Under the pieces are notes generated by a model that was not told where the DNA came from, made no database searches, and worked only from the letters and a program-made list of their open reading frames with translations. Below, piece after piece: positions 52,753-60,678 of a stretch of DNA of 64,000 nt; the first letter of the stretch is position 1; every line of letters begins with the position of its first letter. The stretch is from the NCBI GenBank assembly GCA_965533275.1, contig CBESWG010000010.1, positions 32,411 to 96,410 on the forward strand, given 5' to 3'. The position numbers and the translations under genes were made by a program. The DNA comes from JAUXEH01 sp965533275. GTDB taxonomy: Bacteria; Acidobacteriota; Aminicenantia; Aminicenantales; Aminicenantaceae.

Positions 52753-54000
52753 TTACCGGAAACAATCCAGAACATCCTCCAGGTTTTGAGAAAGACTATT
52801 GATGGCTTCTTTTGTCATCCCGGCATAGCCGAATCGAAGACATTGGGGGGCCCCAAATACCGAAGCAGGAATGGCGCTGAATTTTTTGAGTTCAAGGGCC
52901 TTGTCGACAAAAACCTTATCATCACATTCAACATCTTTGGGAAGCCTTGCCAGCACACTGATGGCACCTGAGGGAAAATCCTTATCCCTCCCAGCGAGAG
53001 TAAATCCTTTTTCTTTAAGGATCGAAATCAGAAGATCACAGCGGGTCCTAAGCTCAGCTTTAAGCTGGGTGATAATCTGCGGTGCCTTGCCGTTTTCAAA
53101 GTCATTTATCTCTTCTCTCAGGAAATCAAGGAGGATGTTCTGGCCCAGGGTATTGGGTGAGGAAGAAAAGGACCGGATCATATTGGGCATCCAGGAATTT
53201 GTAAACCTTTCATCAGCGGAAATGATGTAACCGGTCCGGGCTCCCGGAATAAGGTATTCTTTTGAGGCGGAACTGACCACCACTGTTCTTTCTGGAGCAA
53301 AAGCCAGCATAGATTGGGGTTCTCCTTTATAACGGATGAAATTGTAAACTTCATCAGCGATGATAATAAGATTTTTCCTTCTGGCAAGTTCGGTAAGGCT
53401 TACTAGTTCTCCTTCTGACAATACGTCACCTGAAGGATTGTTGGGAAAATTCAAAAGGAGTGAGGTAATTTTATTTTCATCTATGAATTTTTCAGCCTTC
53501 TCAAAATCTGTGTTGTAGTCTTTGTCAAAGAGGTCCACTACGACCGGATTCCCACCGGCATTCTGTATGATTCCTCTGTAATTGCCCCAATGAAGAGACA
53601 TAAGACCGACATTTTGCTTATAGGCAAAAAGATGCATGAGGATTGCCAAGCCCTCAGTTGCTCCCGATACAATGGCCACATTTTTTTTAGTCAGCCCCTC
53701 GGGAGGAATCCCTGGACGATTGTTAAGTTTATAGGCAAAAGTCCAGAACTTTGCGACAAGATCGCGCAGTTCTTCCAGGCCGGCAGTGGGTCCATAATAT
53801 ATCTCTTTCTCAGGGAAAACTCCCACAATCTGCCCCTGGTCACTTCGGATAAAATCAGGATTTTGCAGGGCAATCTCCTTGGCTTTGGCTGCAATGGCAG
53901 GAATAACCGGTTTTGAGGATAACGTTGTACGGATTCCTTCGGGCATGTATGCCCAGGCCCGCTCCATAAGGGGGGTTCTAAACAAGGATTCGCTCTGCAT
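52753..54000 (-). CDS. PLP-dependent aminotransferase, class I/II
   Basis: A 415-residue fold-type I enzyme. NFPNNPSG (184-191) holds the conserved Asn, D216 and Y219 lie in IIADEVYN, and K247 in SSASKEYLIPGAR is the PLP lysine, followed by the phosphate-binding R. This matches the aspartate/alanine aminotransferase-like group; the amino donor is not evident. AGGAG lies eight bases before the ATG. It is third in a minus-strand operon, 42 bases after the metallo-beta-lactamase gene, an odd companion to a NifX-like protein. Confidence 0.9.
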   Translation of the reverse strand: MQSESLFRTPLMERAWAYMPEGIRTTLSSKPVIPAIAAKAKEIALQNPDFIRSDQGQIVGVFPEKEIYYGPTAGLEELRDLVAKFWTFAYKLNNRPGIPPEGLTKKNVAIVSGATEGLAILMHLFAYKQNVGLMSLHWGNYRGIIQNAGGNPVVVDLFDKDYNTDFEKAEKFIDENKITSLLLNFPNNPSGDVLSEGELVSLTELARRKNLIIIADEVYNFIRYKGEPQSMLAFAPERTVVVSSASKEYLIPGARTGYIISADERFTNSWMPNMIRSFSSSPNTLGQNILLDFLREEINDFENGKAPQIITQLKAELRTRCDLLISILKEKGFTLAGRDKDFPSGAISVLARLPKDVECDDKVFVDKALELKKFSAIPASVFGAPQCLRFGYAGMTKEAINSLSQNLEDVLDCFR

Positions 54001-54042
54001 ATCTTATACTCCTTTGCCTTCCCTTTTCGAGGATGGCTAAAA

Positions 54043-54780
54043 TCACGAGATGATGATCTCCGTCCCTACTCCGATTCTTAGATAGTCATTGCCGTAGGAG
54101 TTTTCAAATAGTGTATGTGAGAGATCGCCGGAACAGTGAGCAGGCCCCACCTTTTTTACACCGGCTTGCCTAAAGGCTCTAAGGATGGCTTGGATCTCCG
54201 CTTTTTCGAATCCTGCCAGATGAAATCCACCCATTACCAGATAGATTGAGCTATCAAACCTGGAAAAGACCTGCTCAATGATCTCCACAATCCTGGGATG
54301 GGCGCATCCTGTAATGAGTATGACTCCCTTGTGAGTAACCAGAATCAAGGATTGTTCTTTGATCCATCCTGAGATAATGCCCGTCGTATAGGCGCCAGCA
54401 CAGATCTCTCTGAATTCACTTACTTCGACCAGGTCGGCACCTCTGGATCCGATGAAATCCTTGAAGGCTTGAGGAAAGAAATCCGGCAGCCAGACTTCAA
54501 TCTCATGATTTTCAGTGAGCAGTCCAGCCAATCCACCTGAATGATCCTTGTGCGCATGGGAAATGACCACCGCGTCTATCTGCGAGGGAGCGATACCAAG
54601 TTTTTCCATGTTTCCCAGCAGTGTCTTTCCAGAAGCTCCGGTGTCGAATAGAATTGTCTTGGACATGCCTTGGATCAAGCAAGAGAATCCCCAGTCTGCC
54701 GTCAAGCCATCACGAAAGTCGCGATTGTCACAGAGCACGGTTAGCTTTACGGACTTCGGAGCACTTTTCTCAACCGACAT
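54043..54780 (-). CDS. Metallo-beta-lactamase-fold hydrolase
   Basis: A 245-residue soluble protein. The metal motif H75-x-H77-x-D79-H80 (SHAHKDHSGG) is intact, ILFDTGASG precedes it, and later ligands are in ITGCAHPR and GGFHLAG. It belongs to the branch of dihydropteroate-synthase-like or RNase-like MBL proteins that sit beside NifX/ORP-type genes in anaerobes. It is probably a hydrolase of a small phosphate or cyclic compound. The start at 54780 overlaps the end of the NifX-like gene by 11 bases, so translation is coupled; a GTG one codon upstream is also possible. Confidence 0.88.
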   Translation of the reverse strand: MSVEKSAPKSVKLTVLCDNRDFRDGLTADWGFSCLIQGMSKTILFDTGASGKTLLGNMEKLGIAPSQIDAVVISHAHKDHSGGLAGLLTENHEIEVWLPDFFPQAFKDFIGSRGADLVEVSEFREICAGAYTTGIISGWIKEQSLILVTHKGVILITGCAHPRIVEIIEQVFSRFDSSIYLVMGGFHLAGFEKAEIQAILRAFRQAGVKKVGPAHCSGDLSHTLFENSYGNDYLRIGVGTEIIIS

Positions 54781-55198
54781 CACTCACCTGATTTATATAA
54801 TCGTCATAGACGTCTTTAGCTGTCCCGGAGATTCCTGTTATGATCTGAATCTTGGCGGCTTGTAGAACCTGGTCAGCCTTCGGCCCGACATGTCCTGTCA
54901 AGACGATCCCCACGCCTTTAAGAGAGAGCAAGTGGGCTGATTTAATTCCCACACCATGGGGTGCATCCGTGTTGGGATTTTTTACGGCTTCAATTTTCAC
55001 ATCCTTAGGATCAATAATTAAAAAGAATTGGGCCCGCCCGAAGCGGGGATCAATAGGGGAATTCAATTCTGGACCCTGTGCCGTGATGCATATCTTCTCA
55101 CCACGTGACTTCAAATCCTGCTCTTCTGGCTGTCCATGTTCGGGCACTTCGACTTGGTTCTGTTGATGGTCATTGAGATCATTAGCATTTATTTTCAT
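54770..55198 (-). CDS. NifX/NifB-C-terminal-like iron-molybdenum cofactor family protein
   Basis: A 142-residue protein. A polar, Gln-rich lead of about 40 residues precedes the dinitrogenase iron-molybdenum cofactor domain: KICITAQGPELNSPIDPRFGRAQFFLIID, then NPNTDAPHGVGIKSAHLL and GIVLTGHVGPKA. The family includes NifX, NifY, the NifB tail and the orange protein (ORP) of Desulfovibrio, which bind metal-sulfur clusters. No nitrogenase genes are nearby, so an ORP-like role is more likely. AAGGAG precedes the ATG at 55198. It heads an operon under a perfect sigma-54 promoter. Confidence 0.88.
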   Translation of the reverse strand: MKINANDLNDHQQNQVEVPEHGQPEEQDLKSRGEKICITAQGPELNSPIDPRFGRAQFFLIIDPKDVKIEAVKNPNTDAPHGVGIKSAHLLSLKGVGIVLTGHVGPKADQVLQAAKIQIITGISGTAKDVYDDYINQVSDVG

Positions 55199-55224
55199 TT
55201 TCACTCCTTTTCGGCATCTTTCTT

Positions 55225-55240
55225 TGCAATAAATGTGCCA
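55225..55240 (-). promoter_or_regulatory. Sigma-54 promoter of the NifX/MBL/aminotransferase operon
   Basis: On the minus strand TGGCACATTTATTGCA has consensus TGGCAC and TTGCA with correct spacing. It is 27 bases before the ATG at 55198, with AAGGAG in between. Confidence 0.85.
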
Positions 55241-55327
55241 TTGCATATTTATTTATTCTATGAGGAAATCACATAATTGACGCTGAAATTGCCGGTCTCT
55301 GCGTTTTTTACAGTTAAGAATTTGAAA

Positions 55328-55367
55328 TATTTCGAAATTTTGCTAGAGGTATTTCGAAATTTTGCGA
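55328..55367 (+). repeat. Tandem 16-bp direct repeat, candidate enhancer site
   Basis: TATTTCGAAATTTTGC occurs exactly twice, at 55328-55343 and 55350-55365, start to start 22 bases, or two helical turns. The second copy extends to CGAAATTTTGCGA. It lies 88-140 bases upstream of the minus-strand sigma-54 promoter and about 250-290 bases upstream of the plus-strand one. Confidence 0.65.
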
Positions 55368-55618
55368 GACACGATGCAAAAGTACTTATAATTGTTCATT
55401 TTGCATCCGATCCTTATATGAAGATGAAAATTCATATGTTGTGTTTTTATCGTTTATACATCCAATAGCTCCAGTAATTGGCTGAGATCTCAAAAAAGCA
55501 AGATATGTGCCATCGTAAGGAAAGAGGCTTTATCTCATCGGCTCGTCTACCCTTTTGCTATTATTAGGCCTACGGGCTTAACCTATTGAAATCAAAACAG
55601 TTTATGCAACAACAAAGA

Positions 55619-55634
55619 TGGCATGTTTCTTGCA
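55619..55634 (+). promoter_or_regulatory. Sigma-54 promoter of the small-protein/Feo region
   Basis: TGGCATGTTTCTTGCA is a near-perfect -24/-12 element. It lies 113 bases before the ATG at 55747, leaving a leader of about 100 bases. Confidence 0.82.
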
Positions 55635-55746
55635 AATATTATTTCTGCAATTCACAAACAATAGGAACAGTAGAAAAAAGAAAGGTAAAAAATTTGGAGG
55701 GGCAAAACAAGAATAATTTTTTAGTCCCTGCCTAATGGAGGTGAAC

Positions 55747-56040
55747 ATGGGAAAAATAAAAGTTAGGATTCAGGGAAACGGCATTGTTACGTGCTTCACT
55801 CGATGGGAGGTTCTTAAGAGAATGAAGAGCTTGAATGAATCTACTTGGGTTCAAGAAGCTTACCAGGGAGATGGTTTTGTAGGTTTCAATGCAGCTACAG
55901 GGAATATTGATTTGTGCCCAGGCCCGACTACCATCAAATTGTATGAGATGCCCAAGAACAAAGACTTGTCTCTATATGAGCTACATAGTTTTTTCAGGCG
56001 AAAAGGCAGCGATTCCAGCATGAACTTGAAGGACGGGTGA
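55747..56040 (+). CDS. Hypothetical protein, 97 residues
   Basis: Not recognised. The product (MGKIKVRIQGNGIVTCFTR...) is soluble, with a beta-rich start, a Gly/Asp-rich middle (YQGDGFVGFN) and a basic C-terminal helix. GGAGG lies five bases before the ATG at 55747; an ATG 12 bases upstream is open but less well placed. It is the first gene after the plus-strand sigma-54 promoter, so it may be the main target of the activator. Confidence 0.65.
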   Translation: MGKIKVRIQGNGIVTCFTRWEVLKRMKSLNESTWVQEAYQGDGFVGFNAATGNIDLCPGPTTIKLYEMPKNKDLSLYELHSFFRRKGSDSSMNLKDG

Positions 56041-56123
56041 AATCTATTTTTATTCAAAATTGGCCACTCACCTAACGAGCATGCTAGGAATTGATATTAA
56101 TGTGAATTTTGGAGGAAAAATAA

Positions 56124-56288
56124 ATGAAAAATAATGAGAAAAAAATACCCTGTCAGGTATGCAAAAAATTGATTCCCAAATCTGCTGCGCTTCATCCAGA
56201 AGGACAACATTACGTCCTCTATTTTTGCAGCACGGATTGTATGGACTATTGGCAAGAAAAGAATAAGGAGAAAAGGAATCGGAAATAA
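56124..56288 (+). CDS. Small TRASH-like zinc-finger protein, 54 residues
   Basis: A short protein beginning MKNNEKKIPCQVC, with C10-x2-C13, then C35-x3-C39 in YFCSTDCMDYW, ending in a Lys/Arg-rich tail. This spacing matches the TRASH/YHS-type metal-binding fold, which often acts in metal sensing or handling. GGAGG precedes the ATG at 8 bases. It sits between the 97-residue gene and the Feo genes, in the same direction, so a metal-related role fits the context. Confidence 0.7.
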   Translation: MKNNEKKIPCQVCKKLIPKSAALHPEGQHYVLYFCSTDCMDYWQEKNKEKRNRK

Positions 56289-56386
56289 AAAATCCAAAAA
56301 AATTTATACTAAATCTGGATAGTGTTTTCGAATATTTTTGAAAAGAAACCTTGGGACGCAAAAGGCTTGGCGGATTGAGAGGAGAA

Positions 56387-56503
56387 ATGAAGGTAAAAAC
56401 TGGTCAGTTGCCCTCAGGATTTTTTAGAGTATCCATAGGCACTCGCGAAGAAATTGATGCTTTTATCGACGGATACAGAAGGATTCTAGCGGCCCGCGAA
56501 TAG
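56387..56503 (+). pseudogene. C-terminal remnant of a HisC-like aminotransferase
   Basis: A 38-residue frame with its own GGAG site reads MKVKTGQLPSGFF, then RVSIGTREEIDAFIDGYR. The RVSIGTREE segment is the typical end of histidinol-phosphate-type aminotransferases (the final Arg-containing strand and helix). The rest of the enzyme is missing. It may still be translated, but it is most likely a leftover of a deleted gene. Confidence 0.5.
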
Positions 56504-56527
56504 CGGTGTGAGTATCAGGAGGTCACT

Positions 56528-57544
56528 ATGTCGAAGTTTTCACTTGATGTCCTGCAAAAGTATGTTTTCCCCTACACCAAGACTGAAGATCCAGACGTGA
56601 TACTAGGTGCGGTCTTTGGAGAGGACGTGGCCCTGACTAGGGTTGGAGGGGATATCCTGGTTTCTCACCTGGATCCTATCGTCGGCGCCATTGGAAATAT
56701 TGGCTGGCTAGCCGTACATGTGGCGTGTAACGACATAGCCACTGCCGGAGTTCCCCCCCGCTGGATACTGCCACTCATCCTGGTCCCTCGAATGGAAGAT
56801 GAGGTTCTCCTGGGGACTGTCATGCGCGATGCCGACAGGGCTGCAAAAGAAATCGGAGTTTCTATCATTGGGGGGCACACCGGCTATTCCATGAACCTTT
56901 CTCGTCCTCTGGTTGCTGTAACAGCATTGGGGACGGCATCAGGCCGGAACATCGTAAAGACAAGCGGGGCCAATGTCGGCGATCATGTGTTAGTTACCAA
57001 GGGCATTGGCCTGGAAGGGACGGGCATCCTTGCACAAGACTTCGCTGATGTAGCCTCAAAGCTGGGATTGAGCGAGCGGGACCTGATGGATGCGAAGAGT
57101 TTGATGGATGGGGTGAGTGTTGTACCAGAAGCTCTGGAGCTTGCGGCTCTGGGAGCTACAGCCATGCATGATGTGACTCGTGGGGGACTCTTGGAGACGC
57201 TGCAGGAGATTGCCTGCCTTTCGGGAGTCTGCATAGAACTGGACGGCTCCCGGGTACCGATGCCGCCTGTCGTTTCTCGTTTTGCCACGGCATTCAAATT
57301 CGATCCAATGAAGATGATTTCCTCAGGAACACTGGCAGCCACCGTTCCATCCGAACGAGTGAAAGATGTGAGTCGGGCTTTGACTGAACTCCGGACAGCA
57401 TTCGCATTTGTAGGACTCGTCACCGAGGGAGTGGGAGTATGTATCCGCCGAAATGGGGACTCTGTCCACCACAAAGAGATCCATTGCGAAGAGGATGAGC
57501 TGGCCCGAATGTGGGCACTATACCCCCGGGATGGAGAATCCTGA
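56528..57544 (+). CDS. AIR-synthase/HypE-like ATP-dependent protein
   Basis: A 338-residue soluble protein of the PurM/HypE/SelD/ThiL superfamily. GEDVALTRVGGDILVSHLDPIVG with its Asp residues is the N-terminal ATP/metal site. GWLAVHVACNDIATAG and IGGHTGYS follow, and MHDVTRGGLLETLQEIA is the C-terminal signature. HypE normally ends in a cysteine-containing tail used for carbamoyl transfer; here the tail is ARMWALYPRDGES with no cysteine, so it is not a standard HypE. GGAGG precedes the ATG. Its stop overlaps the next start (TGATG), linking it to the iron genes. Confidence 0.85.
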   Translation: MSKFSLDVLQKYVFPYTKTEDPDVILGAVFGEDVALTRVGGDILVSHLDPIVGAIGNIGWLAVHVACNDIATAGVPPRWILPLILVPRMEDEVLLGTVMRDADRAAKEIGVSIIGGHTGYSMNLSRPLVAVTALGTASGRNIVKTSGANVGDHVLVTKGIGLEGTGILAQDFADVASKLGLSERDLMDAKSLMDGVSVVPEALELAALGATAMHDVTRGGLLETLQEIACLSGVCIELDGSRVPMPPVVSRFATAFKFDPMKMISSGTLAATVPSERVKDVSRALTELRTAFAFVGLVTEGVGVCIRRNGDSVHHKEIHCEEDELARMWALYPRDGES

Positions 57545-58566
57545 TGGATTCAAACTTTTTCGGCTGGTTCTGGCCGGCTCTCACTTTTCTGTTGGCCTTT
57601 CTCTGGCTCGGGACCACGTTACGGCTTCGCCGAAAGGCTTCTGCGGCCCTCACATCTGTTCACGGCATGACCTACCGCCCGGTGGAGGCGGAAGATGTGT
57701 TAAAAATAGCCTATGCGCTACAGGGGATAGGACATATCGTGAATGAGAAAGATCTGGCCCATTCTGCAGGACTTCCTGGAGGACTTTCCAGAGAAGTGGC
57801 AGGAGCCCTCATCACATCAAGATGGGCCGAAGTGAATGATCAAGGAGTTATGCGTCTAACGAAAACTGGCGAGGACCGTGCCCGTGAACTGATTCGGGCA
57901 CATCGTCTTTGGGAACGCTATTTGGTGGATCGGAAGGGGATTCCCTTGGAAGCGATCCACGCCGAGGCCGACCGCCGTGAGCATGAAATCACTCCGCAGG
58001 AAATGAAGAGCCTGGACATCGAACTTGGATACCCCGCCTGGGATCCTCATGGGCACGCTATTCCTGCCCATGGGAGCAAGATTCCCTCCCCACAGGGACA
58101 CCCTCTTTCGGAAGTTTCAATACCAGGAAGACGGATGCGTATCCTGAGCCTGGACGACGAGCCGGCACCTCTGCTGGCCCAATTGATTACATTGGGACTG
58201 AAACCGGGTGTAGTTGTAGAGGTGAGAGAGCAACAATCCGACCTCTTGCAGCTGCGGCTGGATAGCAATATTATTCCTCTTGCTATGGCGGCAGCCAGAC
58301 ATGTTTTTGTTATACCAGAGCCAGCTCTTGTTGTTCCGATGGGAGAACTGCCTGTGGGTAGTCGAGTACGAGTCGTGGAGATTGAGGGGAGCGGGAAGCA
58401 TCAGCGTCGTATGTTGGATATGGGCTTTGTACCCGGTGCTGAGGTGACAGTCATCCGAAAAGCTCCTTTGAACGATCCGACCGAGTATGGCGTCAAGGAT
58501 ACTGCTGTAGCTTTACGCCAGAAGGACGCTAACAGTCTTTTGGTTGAGGAATTGGGAAATGGGTAG
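57544..58566 (+). CDS. Membrane-anchored DtxR-like protein fused to FeoA domains
   Basis: A 340-residue fusion. One transmembrane helix (about 6-24, FGWFWPALTFLLAFLWLG) is followed by a DtxR/MntR-type winged helix (about 50-115), then the dimer/metal region RAHRLWERYLVDRKG...ADRREHE and the LGYPAWDPHGHAIP loop. Two SH3-like FeoA modules complete it (about 195-260 and 270-340, the second with RRMLDMGFVPGAEVTVI). The gene starts on the last base of the AIR-synthase stop region and overlaps feoB by 8 bases. A DNA-binding domain tethered to the membrane beside its transporter suggests direct iron sensing; this is inference. Confidence 0.85.
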   Translation: MDSNFFGWFWPALTFLLAFLWLGTTLRLRRKASAALTSVHGMTYRPVEAEDVLKIAYALQGIGHIVNEKDLAHSAGLPGGLSREVAGALITSRWAEVNDQGVMRLTKTGEDRARELIRAHRLWERYLVDRKGIPLEAIHAEADRREHEITPQEMKSLDIELGYPAWDPHGHAIPAHGSKIPSPQGHPLSEVSIPGRRMRILSLDDEPAPLLAQLITLGLKPGVVVEVREQQSDLLQLRLDSNIIPLAMAAARHVFVIPEPALVVPMGELPVGSRVRVVEIEGSGKHQRRMLDMGFVPGAEVTVIRKAPLNDPTEYGVKDTAVALRQKDANSLLVEELGNG

Positions 58567-60628
58567 GAAGCGCCTGACTGTCGGGTTGGCCGGCAACCCC
58601 AACTCTGGGAAGAGCTCTATTTTCAATGCTCTCACAGGCAGCAGGCAACACGTCGGAAACTGGCCTGGAAAAACTATTGAACGAGCCGAGGGTGTTTTCT
58701 TCACAGACAATTGGGAGATTCACCTTGTGGATCTGCCCGGAACCTATAGCCTGGCCGCTCAATCGCCGGAGGAGATCATTGCTCGAGACTATATCATTTC
58801 TGAAGAGCCGGATGTGGTGGTTAATGTCGTGGACGCCACCTGCCTGGAACGCAATTTGAACTTGACATTACAGCTTCTGGAACTGACCGATAGAGTAGTT
58901 GTGGCACTTAACCTCATGGACGAAGTCAGGCGACAAGGCTGTGAGATAAACGTGAAGGTTCTGGAGGCGACGCTGGGAGTGCCTGTGATGTCAACTGTGG
59001 CCACGGAAGGGGAAGGCCTTCCCCGATTAAAGGCGGCGTTGATAGAAGTAGCTGAGGGACACAGGCTGACCCATCCCGCGACGGTGGACTATGGGCTGAC
59101 TGTCGAGGGATATGTCAAGAGCCTGGAAACAGATCTAGTGAATGTGGGGATTACGGGACGAAGCCGCTGGATGGCTCTCAGGCTTCTGGAGGACGATCCG
59201 GAGATCATTAAAAGCTTCAAAAGCGGCAAACCGTCAGCATGTGCTTTGAGCGAAGACGTTCCATTGACCTATCCTGAGTCTCTAAAGGCTATGGTGAGAA
59301 GGGCAGACCGATTACGGGAAGCGACTCATCCTGACGCCCGTGTTGAGATCGTCCGCCGGCGCTTCGAGTTCGCCCACATCGTCGTACAACGGACATTCAG
59401 CCGGAAACAACCTGTGGAACAGAGCCAGACTGAGCGGGCAGACCGCATCATCACCCACCGGGTATGGTCCTGGCCTATCATGCTGGCAATTCTAGTAATC
59501 GTACTGTGGATCACTATAACGGGAGCAAATGTACCCTCAAAAATGTTGGCTATTGCCTTTGCCTGGCTGGCGGAGGGAGTGCGAGACTTCTTGGGAAACC
59601 TGAATGCTCCCTGGTGGGTGATCGGCTCCCTGGTAGATGGTCTCATCGTTGGGACAGGAACCGTAGTGGCCGTGATGCTCCCTCCGATGGTCATCTTTTT
59701 TACAGCATTCAGCCTGTTGGAGGACATCGGCTTTATCCCCCGCGTGGCATTTAACATGGATCGGCTGATGAGGGCGGTGGGTTCCCAAGGAAAGCATACG
59801 ATGGTGGCCATGATGAGCTTCGGCTGCAATGTCACCGGTGTCTTTAGCTGCCGTATCATTGAGAATGCCAAAGACCGCATCGTTGCTATCATCACCAGCC
59901 CGTTGATTCTCTGTAACGGTAGATTCGGGGCAGGGCTGGCGCTCGTCATCCTGTTCTTCGGTGATCGCGCACTTCCGGTTATGCTGGCCTACTTGGCTAT
60001 CAGCGTAGGAGCGATGCTTTTTGCTACCTGGATTTTGAACCGCCTGTTCTTCCGCAGAGAGCCAGGCGGTTTCGTCATGGAGCTTCCTCCTTACCGGAAG
60101 CCCAAATGGGGGCAGGTGATTCGCCGGTCGCTGGTTCATCAAGTTGGTCACACCATGGGCCGTGCGGTGATGATCGCTGCCCCAGCCATGCTTATAATCT
60201 GGTTGCTGGGTAACCTTCCTCCCAATGCTCCCTTTGAGCAGACGGCCGTCGGTCATTTGGTGAGCTTGCTGGATCCACTTGGCCGCCCTTTCGGACTGAC
60301 CGGGGAGATGCTTACTTCCCTGGTTTTTACGCTGCCGGCCAAGGAGATCGTTGTTTCATCGCTCGCAATGACGTATGGTCTGCAGACGACGCTGGCGGAT
60401 TCGCAGACCATCTTGAACCATCTGGCGGGAACTTGGACGCCACTTGTCGCTTTCTCATTTATCACTTTCTACATGCTCTATCTGCCCTGTCTGGTCACTG
60501 TCTGGGCCACATGGAAGGAAACCCGCAGCTTTAAATGGGTACTGATAGGCTCCCTTGTGTCCCTGACCATGGCCAGCATTATTACATTCATTGTGTACCA
60601 GGGAGGAAGATTTTTGGGGATTTCATGA
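58559..60628 (+). CDS. feoB: Ferrous iron transporter FeoB
   Basis: A 689-residue protein. The cytoplasmic G domain has G1 GNPNSGKSS (about 11-19), G3 DLPGTYSL and G4 NLMD, followed by the helical GDI region. The membrane part has the usual Feo core repeats, with the motifs LEDIGFIPRVAFNMDRLMRAVG...GCNVTGVFSCR and later LPAKEIVVSSL in the second Gate region. It imports Fe2+ across the inner membrane. It is slightly shorter than E. coli FeoB (773) but complete. ATG 58559 follows GAGGAATTGGG. FeoA is supplied by the upstream fused protein; no FeoC is seen. Confidence 0.95.
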   Translation: MGRKRLTVGLAGNPNSGKSSIFNALTGSRQHVGNWPGKTIERAEGVFFTDNWEIHLVDLPGTYSLAAQSPEEIIARDYIISEEPDVVVNVVDATCLERNLNLTLQLLELTDRVVVALNLMDEVRRQGCEINVKVLEATLGVPVMSTVATEGEGLPRLKAALIEVAEGHRLTHPATVDYGLTVEGYVKSLETDLVNVGITGRSRWMALRLLEDDPEIIKSFKSGKPSACALSEDVPLTYPESLKAMVRRADRLREATHPDARVEIVRRRFEFAHIVVQRTFSRKQPVEQSQTERADRIITHRVWSWPIMLAILVIVLWITITGANVPSKMLAIAFAWLAEGVRDFLGNLNAPWWVIGSLVDGLIVGTGTVVAVMLPPMVIFFTAFSLLEDIGFIPRVAFNMDRLMRAVGSQGKHTMVAMMSFGCNVTGVFSCRIIENAKDRIVAIITSPLILCNGRFGAGLALVILFFGDRALPVMLAYLAISVGAMLFATWILNRLFFRREPGGFVMELPPYRKPKWGQVIRRSLVHQVGHTMGRAVMIAAPAMLIIWLLGNLPPNAPFEQTAVGHLVSLLDPLGRPFGLTGEMLTSLVFTLPAKEIVVSSLAMTYGLQTTLADSQTILNHLAGTWTPLVAFSFITFYMLYLPCLVTVWATWKETRSFKWVLIGSLVSLTMASIITFIVYQGGRFLGIS

Positions 60629-60678
60629 GATTTTAGCTTCCCGTGACCTAGTTTTAGCGAGGTACGCTGGAAATAACA

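Larger units (their letters stand above)
55199..55746. promoter_or_regulatory. Divergent sigma-54 control region
   Basis: This 548-base AT-rich stretch has no supported gene. It contains a sigma-54 promoter at each end, facing outward, and a tandem repeat that may be the shared enhancer. The rest, about 55370-55610, shows no clear hairpin or reading frame with a ribosome site. Confidence 0.6.

Noticed and set aside
54770..55198. Evidence for a nitrogen-fixation cluster from the NifX-like gene.
   Set aside because: No nifHDK, nifE, nifN or nifB gene is present nearby; the family also includes ORP-type proteins unrelated to nitrogen fixation.
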